Shown: piece after piece, positions 15,849 through 24,998 of the stretch
Layout: each line of letters begins with the position of its first letter
Numbering within the stretch: position 1 is the first letter of the stretch
Assembly (NCBI GenBank): GCA_900544715.1
Contig: UQWL01000016.1
Coordinates: 1-63,721 of the forward strand
Source of the DNA: an uncultured Oscillospiraceae bacterium
GTDB lineage: Bacteria; Bacillota; Clostridia; Oscillospirales; Acutalibacteraceae
DNA length: 63,721 nucleotides
Direction of reading: 5' to 3'
Notes under the pieces: model-generated
What the model was told of the DNA's origin: nothing
The model's input: the letters and a program-made list of their open reading frames with translations, nothing else
The model's database searches: none
Translations under genes and position numbers: made by a program

Positions 15849-16163
15849 TTAAAAATAAAAAAGCCCTTGTCTCAACATTTCTGTTGGGACAAGAGCCTTA
15901 TTCACTCCTGCGGTACCACCCGACTTGGCTCGCACATTCTACAAGCCCACTCGTTTCACGCACTGCCATGCGCGCTTCGCTGGTAACGGGTGAAGCCCCC
16001 GTCGCACCTAACCGCAAACGAAACCAAGTTCGCTCCGGCTCGGATTGCCCTCGTAAGTCCATTCGCCATGGTATCCTCTGCCGCAATCACACCGCCTGCG
16101 GCTCTCTTAAAAAGGTTTCGCCATGGGTACTACTCTCACTCATCGGTTTGCCGATTTGGATTT
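15849..16163 (-). promoter_or_regulatory. T-box riboswitch, tRNA-Trp specific (specifier UGG)
   Basis: Read on the minus strand, the leader starts with GATGAGTGAGAGTAGTACC (stem I base), has AAGAGAGCC (distal loop), then GCGAATGGACTT, where the specifier-loop pattern GAA-NNN-AC gives UGG (16061-16059), the tryptophan codon. The T-box core GGTGGTACCGC is at 15920-15910. A terminator follows: CTCTTGTC-like stem at 15861-15899 with a T-run. Uncharged tRNA-Trp should stabilise the antiterminator and switch on the ABC importer downstream. Mechanism is established for the class; the specifier reading is mine. Confidence 0.92.
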
Positions 16164-16169
16164 GTAGCT

Positions 16170-16198
16170 ATTATATGCCGGGATTTTGCATCTGTCAA
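16170..16198 (-). promoter_or_regulatory. Promoter of the T-box transcript
   Basis: TTGACA (16198-16193), 17-bp spacer and TATAAT (16175-16170) on the minus strand: a perfect consensus promoter with a start near 16163. Confidence 0.88.
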
Positions 16199-16331
16199 TA
16201 GAATTTTTTGAAAAAAGGCACAAACAGTTCCGCAATCCGCGTAACACCTTGCTTTTTCAAGCCTCCCATGCTATGATAGAAAATTGTTTGCAATGTTTGC
16301 AACCTCTATTACCAAAAAAGGAGCTCTTTTC

Positions 16332-17942
16332 ATGATCAGTACCTCCAATGTCAGCCTGCAATATGGTGGGCGCGTGCTCTTTGAGCGGGCGAACGTTACC
16401 TTTTCCGCCGGCAACTGCTATGGCATCATCGGCGCAAACGGCGCGGGCAAATCCACCTTTTTAAAAATTCTTTCCGGCGAGCTGGAGCCGAATAAGGGCG
16501 AAGTGAATATCACTCCCGGCGAGCGGCTCTCCGTCCTCAAGCAGGATCACTATGCATACGACGAATACGATGTGATCCGCACGGTGCTCATGGGCAACCC
16601 AAAGCTCGTGGACATCATGGATCAAAAAGAGGCCCTCTATTCCAAAGAGGACTTTACGGAGGAGGACGGCCTGCTCGTCAGCGAGCTGGAGGCCGAATTC
16701 GCCGAGATGGACGGCTGGAGTGCGGAGAGCGACGCGGAAATCCTTTTGAATGCCCTCGGCATTGAAAACGAGAAGCACGATGTGAAAATGAAGGAGCTCG
16801 ACGGCGACGACAAGGTGAAGGTGCTCCTCGCGCAGGCGCTCTTCGGCAACCCGGATATCCTGCTGCTGGACGAGCCGACGAACCACCTCGACCTCGCCGC
16901 CATCCAGTGGCTGGAGGATTTTTTGCTCGACTTTGAAAACACGGTGATCGTCGTCTCCCATGACCGGCATTTTCTCAACAAGGTATGCACGCATATTGTC
17001 GATATCGACTACGGCAAGCTCGCCATGTATGTCGGCAACTACGACTTTTGGTATGAATACACACAATTGGCCCAGCGCCAGCTGCGCGAGCAGAACAAAA
17101 AGGCGGAGGCCAAAAAGAAGGAATTGCAGGAATTCATCGCCCGGTTCAGCGCAAACGCCTCCAAATCCAAGCAGGCGACCAGCCGCAAAAAGCTGCTCGA
17201 AAGCCTGGATATCGAATCCATGCCTGTTTCCTCCCGCCGCTATCCGTTTGTGGCCTTCAAGCCGGACCGCGAGGTGGGCAACGATCTTTTGACCGTGACG
17301 GACTTAACGAAAACCATTGGCGGCCGCAAAGTGCTCGACCATGTGAGCTTTACGATCCGCCCGAATGAAAAAGTGGCCTTCGTCGGATCGGATACTGTGG
17401 CGAAAACCACGCTTTTCCAGATTCTCACCGGGGAGCTGGAGGCGGATGAAGGGAGCTATAAATGGGGCGTGACCACTTCGCTCTCCTACTTCCCGAGCGA
17501 TAACTCCGCGTTTTTTGACAGCTGCGAATACTCCCTCATCGACTGGCTGCGCCAGTTCTCCCGCGAGCAGCTGGAAACGGATATTCGCGGCTGGCTCGGC
17601 CGGATGCTCTTCGCGGGCGAGGAGGCGACGAAAAAGGCCAAGGTGCTCTCCGGCGGCGAGCGCGTGCGCTGCATGCTGTGCAAAATGATGGTTTCCGGTG
17701 CGAACGTACTGATTCTCGACGAGCCGACGAACCACCTGGACCTCGAAAGCATCACGGCGCTGAATAACGGGCTCATCAGCTTCCCCGGCACGCTGCTCTT
17801 CACGTCGCACGACCATCAGTTTGTGCAGACGATCGCGGACCGGATCATTGAAATCCTGCCCGACCGCGTGATCGACCGCAAGGAGACGTATGATGAATAC
17901 CTCGCGTCGCTGGCGGAAGAGGATTTGAAGAAGCTGCGGTAA
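16332..17942 (+). CDS. ABC-F family ATPase, YkpA/YbiT-like
   Basis: 536 residues from ATG 16332 (AAAGGAG upstream). Two ABC domains without membrane helices, separated by the charged linker of ABC-F proteins (LAQRQLREQNKKAEAKKKELQEF). NBD1: GANGAGKST, then a changed signature ELDGDDKVKVLLAQ, and LLLDEPTNHLD. NBD2: changed Walker A GSDTVAKTT, intact LSGGERVRCML and LILDEPTNHLDLES. ABC-F proteins act on the ribosome during elongation or rescue. The PtIM linker is short, so antibiotic resistance is not suggested. It stands alone, divergent from the T-box operon. Confidence 0.9.
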   Translation: MISTSNVSLQYGGRVLFERANVTFSAGNCYGIIGANGAGKSTFLKILSGELEPNKGEVNITPGERLSVLKQDHYAYDEYDVIRTVLMGNPKLVDIMDQKEALYSKEDFTEEDGLLVSELEAEFAEMDGWSAESDAEILLNALGIENEKHDVKMKELDGDDKVKVLLAQALFGNPDILLLDEPTNHLDLAAIQWLEDFLLDFENTVIVVSHDRHFLNKVCTHIVDIDYGKLAMYVGNYDFWYEYTQLAQRQLREQNKKAEAKKKELQEFIARFSANASKSKQATSRKKLLESLDIESMPVSSRRYPFVAFKPDREVGNDLLTVTDLTKTIGGRKVLDHVSFTIRPNEKVAFVGSDTVAKTTLFQILTGELEADEGSYKWGVTTSLSYFPSDNSAFFDSCEYSLIDWLRQFSREQLETDIRGWLGRMLFAGEEATKKAKVLSGGERVRCMLCKMMVSGANVLILDEPTNHLDLESITALNNGLISFPGTLLFTSHDHQFVQTIADRIIEILPDRVIDRKETYDEYLASLAEEDLKKLR

Positions 17943-17984
17943 AAAGGCTTATTACAATCAGATTGAATCAAAATTACAAAATGA

Positions 17985-18019
17985 CCCCGCACGCCTCTTT
18001 GCAATGGAGACGTGCGGGG
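17985..18019 (+). terminator. Hairpin after the ABC-F gene
   Basis: CCCCGCACG (17985-17993) pairs with CGTGCGGGG (18011-18019), followed by a T-rich stretch. It is 43 bp beyond the stop. Confidence 0.65.
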
Positions 18020-18036
18020 GTTATGTTATCAGTATT

Positions 18037-18133
18037 TTATTTGTCTGGTTTATCCTTTTTGATGACTCCGATAACGGAGAGAAGCAAGCCGAGTGCCATA
18101 ACAGCAAATCCATCAGGTGTTAATCCGCCCCCA
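18037..18133 (-). pseudogene. Decayed copy of the small membrane protein next door
   Basis: In frame with the TAA at 18037 the minus strand reads GGLTPDGFAVMALGLLLSVIGVI-type residues ending KKDKPDK, resembling the C-terminal half of the small membrane protein at 18215-18379 (PFFMVLGLVFICIGLLFAIS...KKEPKDQ). An in-frame stop lies upstream and no start with a ribosome binding site is present, apart from an internal ATG at 18099 that would give only 20 residues. Probably a degenerate tandem duplicate. Confidence 0.45.
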
Positions 18134-18214
18134 AGCCGCTATCATACTGACACTTGCTCAAACAACAATTCACCTAAGATCAGTATTTTCATACCCTCAC
18201 CTGAATTACAAATA

Positions 18215-18379
18215 TTATTGATCTTTCGGTTCCTTTTTTGCCGCTCCGCTAATAGCAAATAATAAACCAATGCAAATGAACACGAGACCAAGTACCATAA
18301 AAAATGGTGCTATTTCAGGAAAGGAAAGACAACCGGCTCCCGCAATTGTAAATGCAATACCTAGTAAAAGTCTTTTCAC
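18215..18379 (-). CDS. Small membrane protein (54 aa)
   Basis: Start GTG 18379 has AGAGGGGTG upstream; longer in-frame options run into the preceding gene. Two hydrophobic segments, LLLGIAFTIAGAGCLSFPEI and PFFMVLGLVFICIGLLFAI, are joined by a short turn and end in KKEPKDQ. It follows the exported protein at 18385 by 5 bp on the same strand and is likely co-transcribed. No family is recognised. A broken paralogue lies downstream. Confidence 0.6.
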   Translation of the reverse strand: MKRLLLGIAFTIAGAGCLSFPEIAPFFMVLGLVFICIGLLFAISGAAKKEPKDQ

Positions 18380-18384
18380 ACGAT

Positions 18385-19446
18385 TCACCCCTCTGTAATC
18401 GCCCGAAACGCACATCCTGCATCAGGCGCTTTATCATAAGCTTTCTCCCAACTGATTGAGATTGATGCGCTTCCTCCATTGGCCGAAAATCCCAAAGAGC
18501 CACTCGGTAATAACGCAATGTACTTATGATAATACCTGCCCACTGCCGATTCAATCGAATTATCTGCCGTGTGCTTCGTCAGAAAAACCATCAACATTCC
18601 AACATGTCTGCTGATTTCTAAACCATTATGCGTTCGTTTGATGTCAATTTCTGTACCTACCCCAATATTTGGGCTGTAATCCGTATAGTTACTACCATAA
18701 AATTCACCAACCAAATAATCATCAATGTAATTATCGTATCCCCGGTATACCCATCGAAATGTGTCTGGCATTCCTGTAAAACTACCACTCCATGCTATTG
18801 CCGCCTTATCAGTCAACGTATAGAACGGTTTATATCGCCAATCCCAAGTATACATTAAAATCTTTTTGCTTACTTTATCGATATAGGAAAAATGAACACA
18901 AACAATTGTGCTTTCCCAATTTCTCATTGTCCTCACCACAGCTTCCTCGGGCATCGCCTTTAAGCTTTGAATTTTTTCAAGGTTTGCCGCTCGATATGTG
19001 CCGACCTCTGCTTTATGCGCAGCCACCGCATCCTGTTCCGTTTTCACATTCGCCGCGAGCCTGACCGGCTTCCCTGCCTCCGCCTGCTCGTTGGAGAGCA
19101 GCACGTTTGCCACGGCTTCCTCATCGCTGAGGAGCTTTTTCAGCTGCGCCCGACTCTGCTCATCCATCACGACCTGCCCGTTTTCCAGTTTATATTCCAC
19201 CCTATAATCGTCCGTGAACACGCCATAGGTCGGCTCCCCCACCTCGATTGTCGATTCGCCGAGGTAGATGCGCTTTTTTAAATCAAAGGGCAATTTTTGA
19301 ATCACAATCTCCGGCGCGCCCTGTTCGGCCAGAAACGCATCCATCTGCTCTTCCGTAATCGCGCTGTAGGCAAAGCTCTGCATCAGAACAACGGAATAGG
19401 CCAGCAGAAGCAGTGTAGCAATCGATACTTTCATCATTCTTTTCAT
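18385..19446 (-). CDS. Exported protein of unknown function (353 aa)
   Basis: The N-terminus MKRMMKVSIATLLLLAYSVVL is an uncleaved anchor or a signal peptide ending near AYSA. Residues 30-200 are charged and mostly helical, with repeated glutamate/alanine stretches. The C-terminal half is aromatic and beta-rich: RYKPFYTLTDKAAIAWSGSF, WVYRGYDNYIDDYL, YTDYSPNIGVGTEIDIKR and a closing GSASISISWEKAYDKAPDAGCAF. That aromatic/Gly pattern suggests a secreted beta-sandwich. No family recognised. AAAGGATGG precedes ATG 19446. Together with the small membrane protein it forms a two-gene unit. Confidence 0.65.
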   Translation of the reverse strand: MKRMMKVSIATLLLLAYSVVLMQSFAYSAITEEQMDAFLAEQGAPEIVIQKLPFDLKKRIYLGESTIEVGEPTYGVFTDDYRVEYKLENGQVVMDEQSRAQLKKLLSDEEAVANVLLSNEQAEAGKPVRLAANVKTEQDAVAAHKAEVGTYRAANLEKIQSLKAMPEEAVVRTMRNWESTIVCVHFSYIDKVSKKILMYTWDWRYKPFYTLTDKAAIAWSGSFTGMPDTFRWVYRGYDNYIDDYLVGEFYGSNYTDYSPNIGVGTEIDIKRTHNGLEISRHVGMLMVFLTKHTADNSIESAVGRYYHKYIALLPSGSLGFSANGGSASISISWEKAYDKAPDAGCAFRAITEG

Positions 19447-19659
19447 CTTTTGACCATCCTTTCTCTGCCTGACTCAAACGAATTTCCTCGATTCTCAATT
19501 CCGCCCATATCATCCTCCTTTTTCTTGTATCATAAATCTTTTCCATTCTATAGTCAACATTTATGGAAAATAAAATAGTAAATATTCTATTTTTTGTTTT
19601 TATTTACAAGTAGATGAGTATTTCATCCATGTAAAATTATCTGGTAACATCCACACTAC

Positions 19660-19704
19660 AAAGAGCTCCCCTTCCTACGAACAGTGGAAGGGGAGCTCTT
19701 TTTC
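19660..19704. terminator. Terminator after uxaC
   Basis: AAAGAGCTCCCCTTCC (19660-19675) pairs with GGAAGGGGAGCTCTTT (19686-19701), with T-runs on both sides. It is 15 bp beyond the uxaC stop. The 19446-19660 gap otherwise shows only AT-rich leader sequence for the exported-protein gene. Confidence 0.85.
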
Positions 19705-19718
19705 CGTTTTCCAATTAT

Positions 19719-21119
19719 TTATATTCCAAAATACCGCACCGCATTCTCGTAGCTGATATCCCGCACGATCCGGGTGAGCGTATCCAAATCCGCCGGATAC
19801 CAGCCCGCCTCCACCATCTCGCCCAACATGCCGCAGAGGATGCGGCGGAAATACTCATGCCGCGGGTAGGATAAAAACGAGCGGGAATCCGTCACCATGC
19901 CGACAAACCGGCCCAGCACGCCGGTATTGGCAAGCGTGCGCAGCTGCTCGCGCATGCCGTCGATATGGTCGTTAAACCACCAGGCGGAGCCGAACTGGAG
20001 TTTGCCCGGCGCGTCGTCGTTTTGGAAATTGCCGAGCATGGTGCTCAGCACATAGTTATCCTTTGGATTGAGCGCAAAGAGGATCGTCCGGGGGAGATTC
20101 CCCTCCACATCGAGGCTGTCGAGCAAACGCGAGAGGTTCTGCGCCGCCGCGTCGTCCGCGCAGGAGTCAAAGCCCGCATCCGGGCCGAGCGCCTGGAACA
20201 TGCGCGTATTGTTGTTGCGCATCGGGCCAATGTGCAGCTCCATGCCCCAGCCCAGCCGGGCGTATTCGCGTGCCAGCGCTTGCAGGAGCGCCGTGCGGTA
20301 GGCATCCATTTCCCACTGCGAAAGGGGAGCCCTTGCCACGCCCTTTTCAAAAATCTCCTCCAGCTGAAGCTCCGTCGCCTCCGCGTAAGGCACGCGGCCA
20401 AAGGCATGGTCGCTGGCGCGGCAGCCGAGGGAATCGAAAAAAGCGATCCGCTTCTTGAGCACTTCGCACAGGGTGGCAAAGGAACCGATGCCCTCGCCCG
20501 CTGTTTGCTCCATCACAGAAATCCAATCCGGGAAGCCGGGCTGTTCAATGCCAAGTGCCTTATCGGGCCGGAAGGCGGGCAGCACACGGCAGTTGAAGCC
20601 TTTTTCCGCCTTGAGCAGCTGGTGGTATTCCAGCGTGTCGGCCGGGTCGTCCGTGGTGCATAGGGCCGCTACATTTGACTTTTCAATCAGCTCGCGCGGA
20701 GTGAAGCCGCCTGCGCGGATGATCTCGTTTGCGCGGCGCCAGATGGTATCCGCCGTTTTTTCACTCAGCGTTTCCTCAATGCCGAAATACCGCCTCAATT
20801 CCAGGTGCGACCAGTGGTAGAGGGGGTTCCCGATGCAGGCGGGCATCATAGAGGCATAAGCCTTAAATTTTTCATACCCGCTCGCGTTGCCAGTAATATA
20901 TGGCTCCGCAATGCCATAGGAGCGCATGGCGCGCCATTTGTAGTGATCGCCGCCCAGCCATAACGCCGCGATATCCTCTGGCTCGCGGTTCTCATAAATT
21001 TCCTTCGGGGAGAGATGGCAGTGCCAATCAAAAATCGGCGTATCCTGCGCGCCCTCCCGGAAGAGCGTGCGCGCCGTTTCGGTGTCCAATAAAAAATCAT
21101 CGCCCATAAAAGCCTTCAT
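19719..21119 (-). CDS. uxaC: Glucuronate isomerase
   Basis: 466 residues, matching the usual length. FDWHCHLSPKEI is the metal-binding HxH-type motif at residues 29-40; NPLYHWSHLELRRYFGI, TTDDPADTLEYH, LPAFRPDK, MELHIGPMRNNN and WWFNDHIDGM / GMVTDSRSFLSYPRHEYFRR follow, all typical of UxaC in the amidohydrolase superfamily. It isomerises D-glucuronate to D-fructuronate (or galacturonate to tagaturonate), the first step of hexuronate use. ATG 21119 has GAAGGGAAG upstream. No uxuA, uxuB, kdg or regulator gene is nearby, so the rest of the pathway must lie elsewhere. Confidence 0.95.
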   Translation of the reverse strand: MKAFMGDDFLLDTETARTLFREGAQDTPIFDWHCHLSPKEIYENREPEDIAALWLGGDHYKWRAMRSYGIAEPYITGNASGYEKFKAYASMMPACIGNPLYHWSHLELRRYFGIEETLSEKTADTIWRRANEIIRAGGFTPRELIEKSNVAALCTTDDPADTLEYHQLLKAEKGFNCRVLPAFRPDKALGIEQPGFPDWISVMEQTAGEGIGSFATLCEVLKKRIAFFDSLGCRASDHAFGRVPYAEATELQLEEIFEKGVARAPLSQWEMDAYRTALLQALAREYARLGWGMELHIGPMRNNNTRMFQALGPDAGFDSCADDAAAQNLSRLLDSLDVEGNLPRTILFALNPKDNYVLSTMLGNFQNDDAPGKLQFGSAWWFNDHIDGMREQLRTLANTGVLGRFVGMVTDSRSFLSYPRHEYFRRILCGMLGEMVEAGWYPADLDTLTRIVRDISYENAVRYFGI

Positions 21120-21198
21120 GTGCAGCTTCCCTTCTTTCTAAAATATCGCGCTCTACCGGCGCGGCACACAGCGCCGCGCCGACAGTCATTTTCCCAAT

Positions 21199-21221
21199 GC
21201 ATCAAACGTTTCGTTTGATGC
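21199..21221. repeat. Inverted repeat of the dispersed family upstream of uxaC
   Basis: GCATCAAACG-TTT-CGTTTGATGC followed by TATTATATCAC. Upstream flank CATTTTCCCAATG also matches the end of the repeat core seen at 59.6 and 63.6 kb, so this is probably a truncated member. The surrounding 21119-21414 holds nothing else I can call. Confidence 0.55.
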
Positions 21222-21413
21222 TATTATATCACATCCGTCGTTTTAATAAAGGCTATTCTTCCCTCTTTTCGCATGAGGTAAATTGCAGTGCAAAAGCTGA
21301 CTATCAGCGGCTCATATCAAAGCGTAAGGGCCGATCGCGCCCATTCTGCTGCCTATTTTTAGGCAATTTTAAAAATGCGGCCCGCCAAAAAGCGAACCGC
21401 ATTCAACATTTTG

Positions 21414-24059
21414 CTATATATTATCGTCTTTCAGTGCATCAATAATCTGATCTTTTTTGAGCTTGGAGCTTGCGTAAAGCATCGTCATCCCCACGATGGC
21501 GAACACCCCCGCTACCGCGCAAAGCAGTGGAATCCATGGGAAGCGGAAAGAAACTTCAAAGTTGCTGCCCAGTATTTTTTGCAGCAGCCCCATCAGCAAA
21601 AAGCTGACCGGCAGGCCATACAACAGTGTTTTAATGGCGTAAAACAGGCTTTCATACCGGATCATTTTGCCAAAGCCTTTCGGCGTCATACCGGCTGATT
21701 TCAGCATGGCAAACTCCCGCCTGCGCAGCGCGACGCTTGTAGAAATCGTATTGAACATATTGGCCATACAAATCAGCGTGATGAGGGCGATAAATCCACC
21801 CGCGAATACGGAAATGAGCGTAATCATATTTTGTGCCTGTTCTTTTTGTACCGCGTTGTCTACCAGCATAACCCGATCCTGAAAGCCAACGGTATTGTAG
21901 CTTTCCGCAAGCTCAGAGATCGCACGATGATCAGTTGTATTGAGATAAATGGCGGGGTAGATGCTTTGATAATATTCGCGCTGCTCCTGCTGCACCCGTT
22001 TGGCAAAATCCGTGCGCATCGCCTGCCCGATGCGCTCCGGCACGACAAAAATCACGCCGCTCATTTCTTCCACTGCAAAGGGGTTTTGGCCTGTCACCGC
22101 AGCCACGGTTAGGCTGCCGAGCAACGTGGCGGTTTTGCTTTCATAATCCACATCCTGAAGTGCAATGCTTTCCCCCTTCCGTAACTTGAGCAAGTCGATC
22201 ACCTTGGCAACGGATTCCCCTGTTTCCTCATCCTTGCCGTGCCACATCTGCCGGTTGACGAGGACGGCCCGGTATTCACGGGAATCGAATGTGCTCTCTT
22301 TCTCCCCAATCTCGGAAAGATAGGCCCGAAACGATTGCTCATCCAGCGCCAGGATACTGACCGGCACCAGGTACTGGCCGTTTTTCTCCTCCATTTTCTC
22401 CATTGTGAGGAAGCCTTCTTGGATTTTTTCCCGCGGCAGATAGGTGCTTGCGCCCAGGCTGTCGATCATCGTATAGCGTGTGATGCTTTTCTCTTGTAAA
22501 ATTTTATCGTATAGCTGCTCCCGCACCTGCGGGTCATAGGTTTGAATCATCATATCATAGGAATCCGCCTTTGTCTCCCCTCCGTATGCCCGCACAGCGA
22601 GCTGGATACCAAATGAGACGGTTAAAAACAGCACCACGCTGACCGTGAGGGAAAACACCGTCGTCCGGTAGCGACTGCGGTTGCGCTTGAGGTTTTTCAG
22701 GGCGATCTCGCCCGCAAAACCAAAGCATTTCCGGGTGAGCCGGGAGGTGTGCACATCTTTCCCCCGCAGCCGGACTTCCCGCGTCTGGCGGATTGCATCA
22801 ATTGGCATCGTGTGCGAGGCCATGCGGGCCGGCTTGTGCACTGATAAGAAAATAACAAAAACAGAGAGCGCGACCGCCGCAAGGATGGACGCGGGGGACA
22901 CGACCAGCCGGACCTCCTGCGTCAGATCCGCCACCTGGGCAATCATTGGGCCCACAAAATGAAGGGTGACTCCGATTCCGCCGATTCCGGCCAAAAGGCC
23001 GATCGGGATGGAGACGGCTCCCAGCACCAGGCCCTCAAAATAGACCGACCTGCGCTTTTGCTGCCGGGTTGCCCCAACGCTTGCAAGCATACCGAGATAT
23101 TGGCTGCGCTCCGCCACAGAGATCGAAAATGCATTGTAGATCAAAGCGGAAGAGCCGACGAGCACAATCAATAACAGCACGCCTACAAACAGATAGAGCG
23201 CTAACTGCATGCTGCCGCGGCTGGTCAGCCCATACATTTGCAGAAGGCCCCTGTGAAAATGGTAATCCTCCGCACCCACCTGCTGCGCGAGCGTGGCTGT
23301 CTCTTGATAAATCGAGCGGTTAAGCGGATGGAATATCAGCATCGGCTCTGTTTTCTCCCCGTTAGCGGCAAAGGATGATGCGTCACAGTAGCCAATCAGG
23401 TGGTAGGCCGCTCCATAGGTCTGCTCCATCTCATCCTGATAATAAGGCTCTATGATGCCAGTGAGCGTATAGGTGCGTTTGCCCTTCGGGTGGAAAGTCT
23501 CCCCGCTGCTATAAAAGCTGCTGCGTGACAGGCGGCTCTCTTCCTCCTTTTTACCCTTTTGCATTATCTCCGTCCGGTAGCCGGTGGTCAATGTAACCGT
23601 ATCCCCGATCTGATACGTCGTTTCGCCCGAAAAGGCCTCCAGCACATCCTTTGTGATAACGGCCTCCCCTTCCTGTTCCGGCAGCCGTCCCTGTGCAAGC
23701 TTTACGCCCAGGTAGGAAAAGGCAGGCGTGTTGTATTCCCTGATATAAAAATACGGCTTATTGGGATTGGAGGATTCCGGGAACTGTGCAAAACCGATCT
23801 CCCGCGTCAACAATACGGATTCTACATGGTTTCCCTTTTCCAGCTTTTCGACCTGATTTGCCGGCACGCCGGACAGAGCCGCATGCCATTCCCCCTCCCT
23901 CGTGATCACTTCCCGCTGCATCAGATCCATGCAGGAAAACAGGATGGTCGAGAGCGCCGTCAGCATGGTAACCGAGAGGGCGATGCCAATAATCGTTACG
24001 GCCGTGCGCCGTCTATTCATTTTTAAGCAGCGCAACGTCAATCGGTTCACAATATTCAC
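21414..24059 (-). CDS. ABC exporter permease, FtsX/MacB_PCD type
   Basis: 881 residues. Helix 1 lies in residues 18-40 (RTAVTIIGIALSVTMLTALSTIL), followed by a large extracellular domain, three helices near 280-420 (LALYLFVGVLLLIVLVGSSALIYNAFSISVAERSQYLGMLASVGAT), a second helix-plus-ectodomain set and three closing helices (ITLISVFAGGFIALITLICMANMFNTISTSVALRRREFAMLKSAGMT). The paired FtsX segments with 'RR.E.AMLKSAGMT' are diagnostic. The start is GTG 24059, overlapping the ATPase stop. Such transporters export or expel lipids, peptides or antibiotics, or act mechanically. No two-component system is adjacent, so the substrate cannot be guessed. Confidence 0.88.
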   Translation of the reverse strand: MNIVNRLTLRCLKMNRRRTAVTIIGIALSVTMLTALSTILFSCMDLMQREVITREGEWHAALSGVPANQVEKLEKGNHVESVLLTREIGFAQFPESSNPNKPYFYIREYNTPAFSYLGVKLAQGRLPEQEGEAVITKDVLEAFSGETTYQIGDTVTLTTGYRTEIMQKGKKEEESRLSRSSFYSSGETFHPKGKRTYTLTGIIEPYYQDEMEQTYGAAYHLIGYCDASSFAANGEKTEPMLIFHPLNRSIYQETATLAQQVGAEDYHFHRGLLQMYGLTSRGSMQLALYLFVGVLLLIVLVGSSALIYNAFSISVAERSQYLGMLASVGATRQQKRRSVYFEGLVLGAVSIPIGLLAGIGGIGVTLHFVGPMIAQVADLTQEVRLVVSPASILAAVALSVFVIFLSVHKPARMASHTMPIDAIRQTREVRLRGKDVHTSRLTRKCFGFAGEIALKNLKRNRSRYRTTVFSLTVSVVLFLTVSFGIQLAVRAYGGETKADSYDMMIQTYDPQVREQLYDKILQEKSITRYTMIDSLGASTYLPREKIQEGFLTMEKMEEKNGQYLVPVSILALDEQSFRAYLSEIGEKESTFDSREYRAVLVNRQMWHGKDEETGESVAKVIDLLKLRKGESIALQDVDYESKTATLLGSLTVAAVTGQNPFAVEEMSGVIFVVPERIGQAMRTDFAKRVQQEQREYYQSIYPAIYLNTTDHRAISELAESYNTVGFQDRVMLVDNAVQKEQAQNMITLISVFAGGFIALITLICMANMFNTISTSVALRRREFAMLKSAGMTPKGFGKMIRYESLFYAIKTLLYGLPVSFLLMGLLQKILGSNFEVSFRFPWIPLLCAVAGVFAIVGMTMLYASSKLKKDQIIDALKDDNI

Positions 24060-24757
24060 TGGGCCTGCTCCCTTCCGTGCAAGGTTTCATCCTGTACAAT
24101 TTTGCCATCCTCCACGGCAAGGATGCGATCCGCCTGTAAAGCGATATTTTCGTCATGCGTGATGACCAGCAACGTCTGGCTGTACTGCCGGTTAAAAAGC
24201 TTTAACAGTTCAATGATCTCTGCGCTGTTTTTCCGATCCAGGTTTCCCGTCGGCTCATCCGCAAGGATCAGCGCGGGGTGTGTAATCAGCGCGCGCCCGA
24301 TGGATACGCGCTGCTGCTGCCCGCCGGAGAGCTGGTTTGGCAGGTGGCCCAGCCGGTCGGTGAGCCCCAACGTCTCCACAAGGTCCGAAAGCGTCTGCTC
24401 ATCCACCTCCCGCCCGTCGAGCAGGAGCGGGAGGGTGATGTTTTCCTTCACGTTCAGCACGGGAATCAGATTATAGAACTGATAGATCAGCCCGATCTGC
24501 CTCCTGCGGAAAATGGCGAGCTTGGTTTCATCCAGCATGCCGATCTCCGTGCCATCGACAAACACTTTGCCCGAGGTTGGGCTGTCCACGCCGCCGAGGA
24601 TATGCATCAGTGTTGATTTCCCGGAGCCCGAGGGCCCGACGATCGCAACGAATTCGCCTTTTTCCACTGTGAACGATACGTCGTCCAGCGCATGCACAGC
24701 GGTATCCCCGCTGCCATAGATTTTGCTCAGGTGTTCTACGCGTAAAATTTCCATCAT
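24056..24757 (-). CDS. ABC exporter ATP-binding protein, LolD/MacB type
   Basis: 233 residues. LSKIYGSGDTAVHALDDVSF, Walker A VGPSGSGKSTLMH, the FYNLIPVLNVKENI Q-loop, signature LSGGQQQRVSIGRAL, Walker B LILADEPTGNLD and TLLVITHDENIAL place it in the MacB/LolD/SalX class that partners FtsX-like permeases. The stop codon overlaps the permease start (GTGA), implying translational coupling. Start ATG 24757 is followed at once by a second ATG; GGAG lies upstream. Confidence 0.93.
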   Translation of the reverse strand: MMEILRVEHLSKIYGSGDTAVHALDDVSFTVEKGEFVAIVGPSGSGKSTLMHILGGVDSPTSGKVFVDGTEIGMLDETKLAIFRRRQIGLIYQFYNLIPVLNVKENITLPLLLDGREVDEQTLSDLVETLGLTDRLGHLPNQLSGGQQQRVSIGRALITHPALILADEPTGNLDRKNSAEIIELLKLFNRQYSQTLLVITHDENIALQADRILAVEDGKIVQDETLHGREQAQ

Positions 24758-24949
24758 AGCATTTTCACTCCTGGTCTGTTCATCTTTTTCATCATAAAAC
24801 CTCTTTTCCTATGGCCAATGGAAGCGCCGTATATACAGAGTAGTTTCTCAGGGTAATATGCTCCTGATTCTCCTTTCCCTGTTTTGCCTCCCAGTATAAA
24901 GGGCCAGAGTGAATATCCGGTGACCGCCGGATGACAATTTCGTCACAAA

Positions 24950-24983
24950 GCGAAAAGGGCCGCCGCTTTCATGCGGGGGCCCT
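24950..24983 (-). terminator. Terminator of the hydrogenase-like sensor cluster
   Basis: AGGGCC-GC-CGC (24956-24966) pairs imperfectly with GCG-GG-GGCCCT (24973-24983), followed on the minus strand by TTTTCGCTTT. It lies just after the 24999 stop. The gap up to 24757 shows no gene. Confidence 0.65.
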
Positions 24984-24998
24984 CTCAAACAATGTTCG

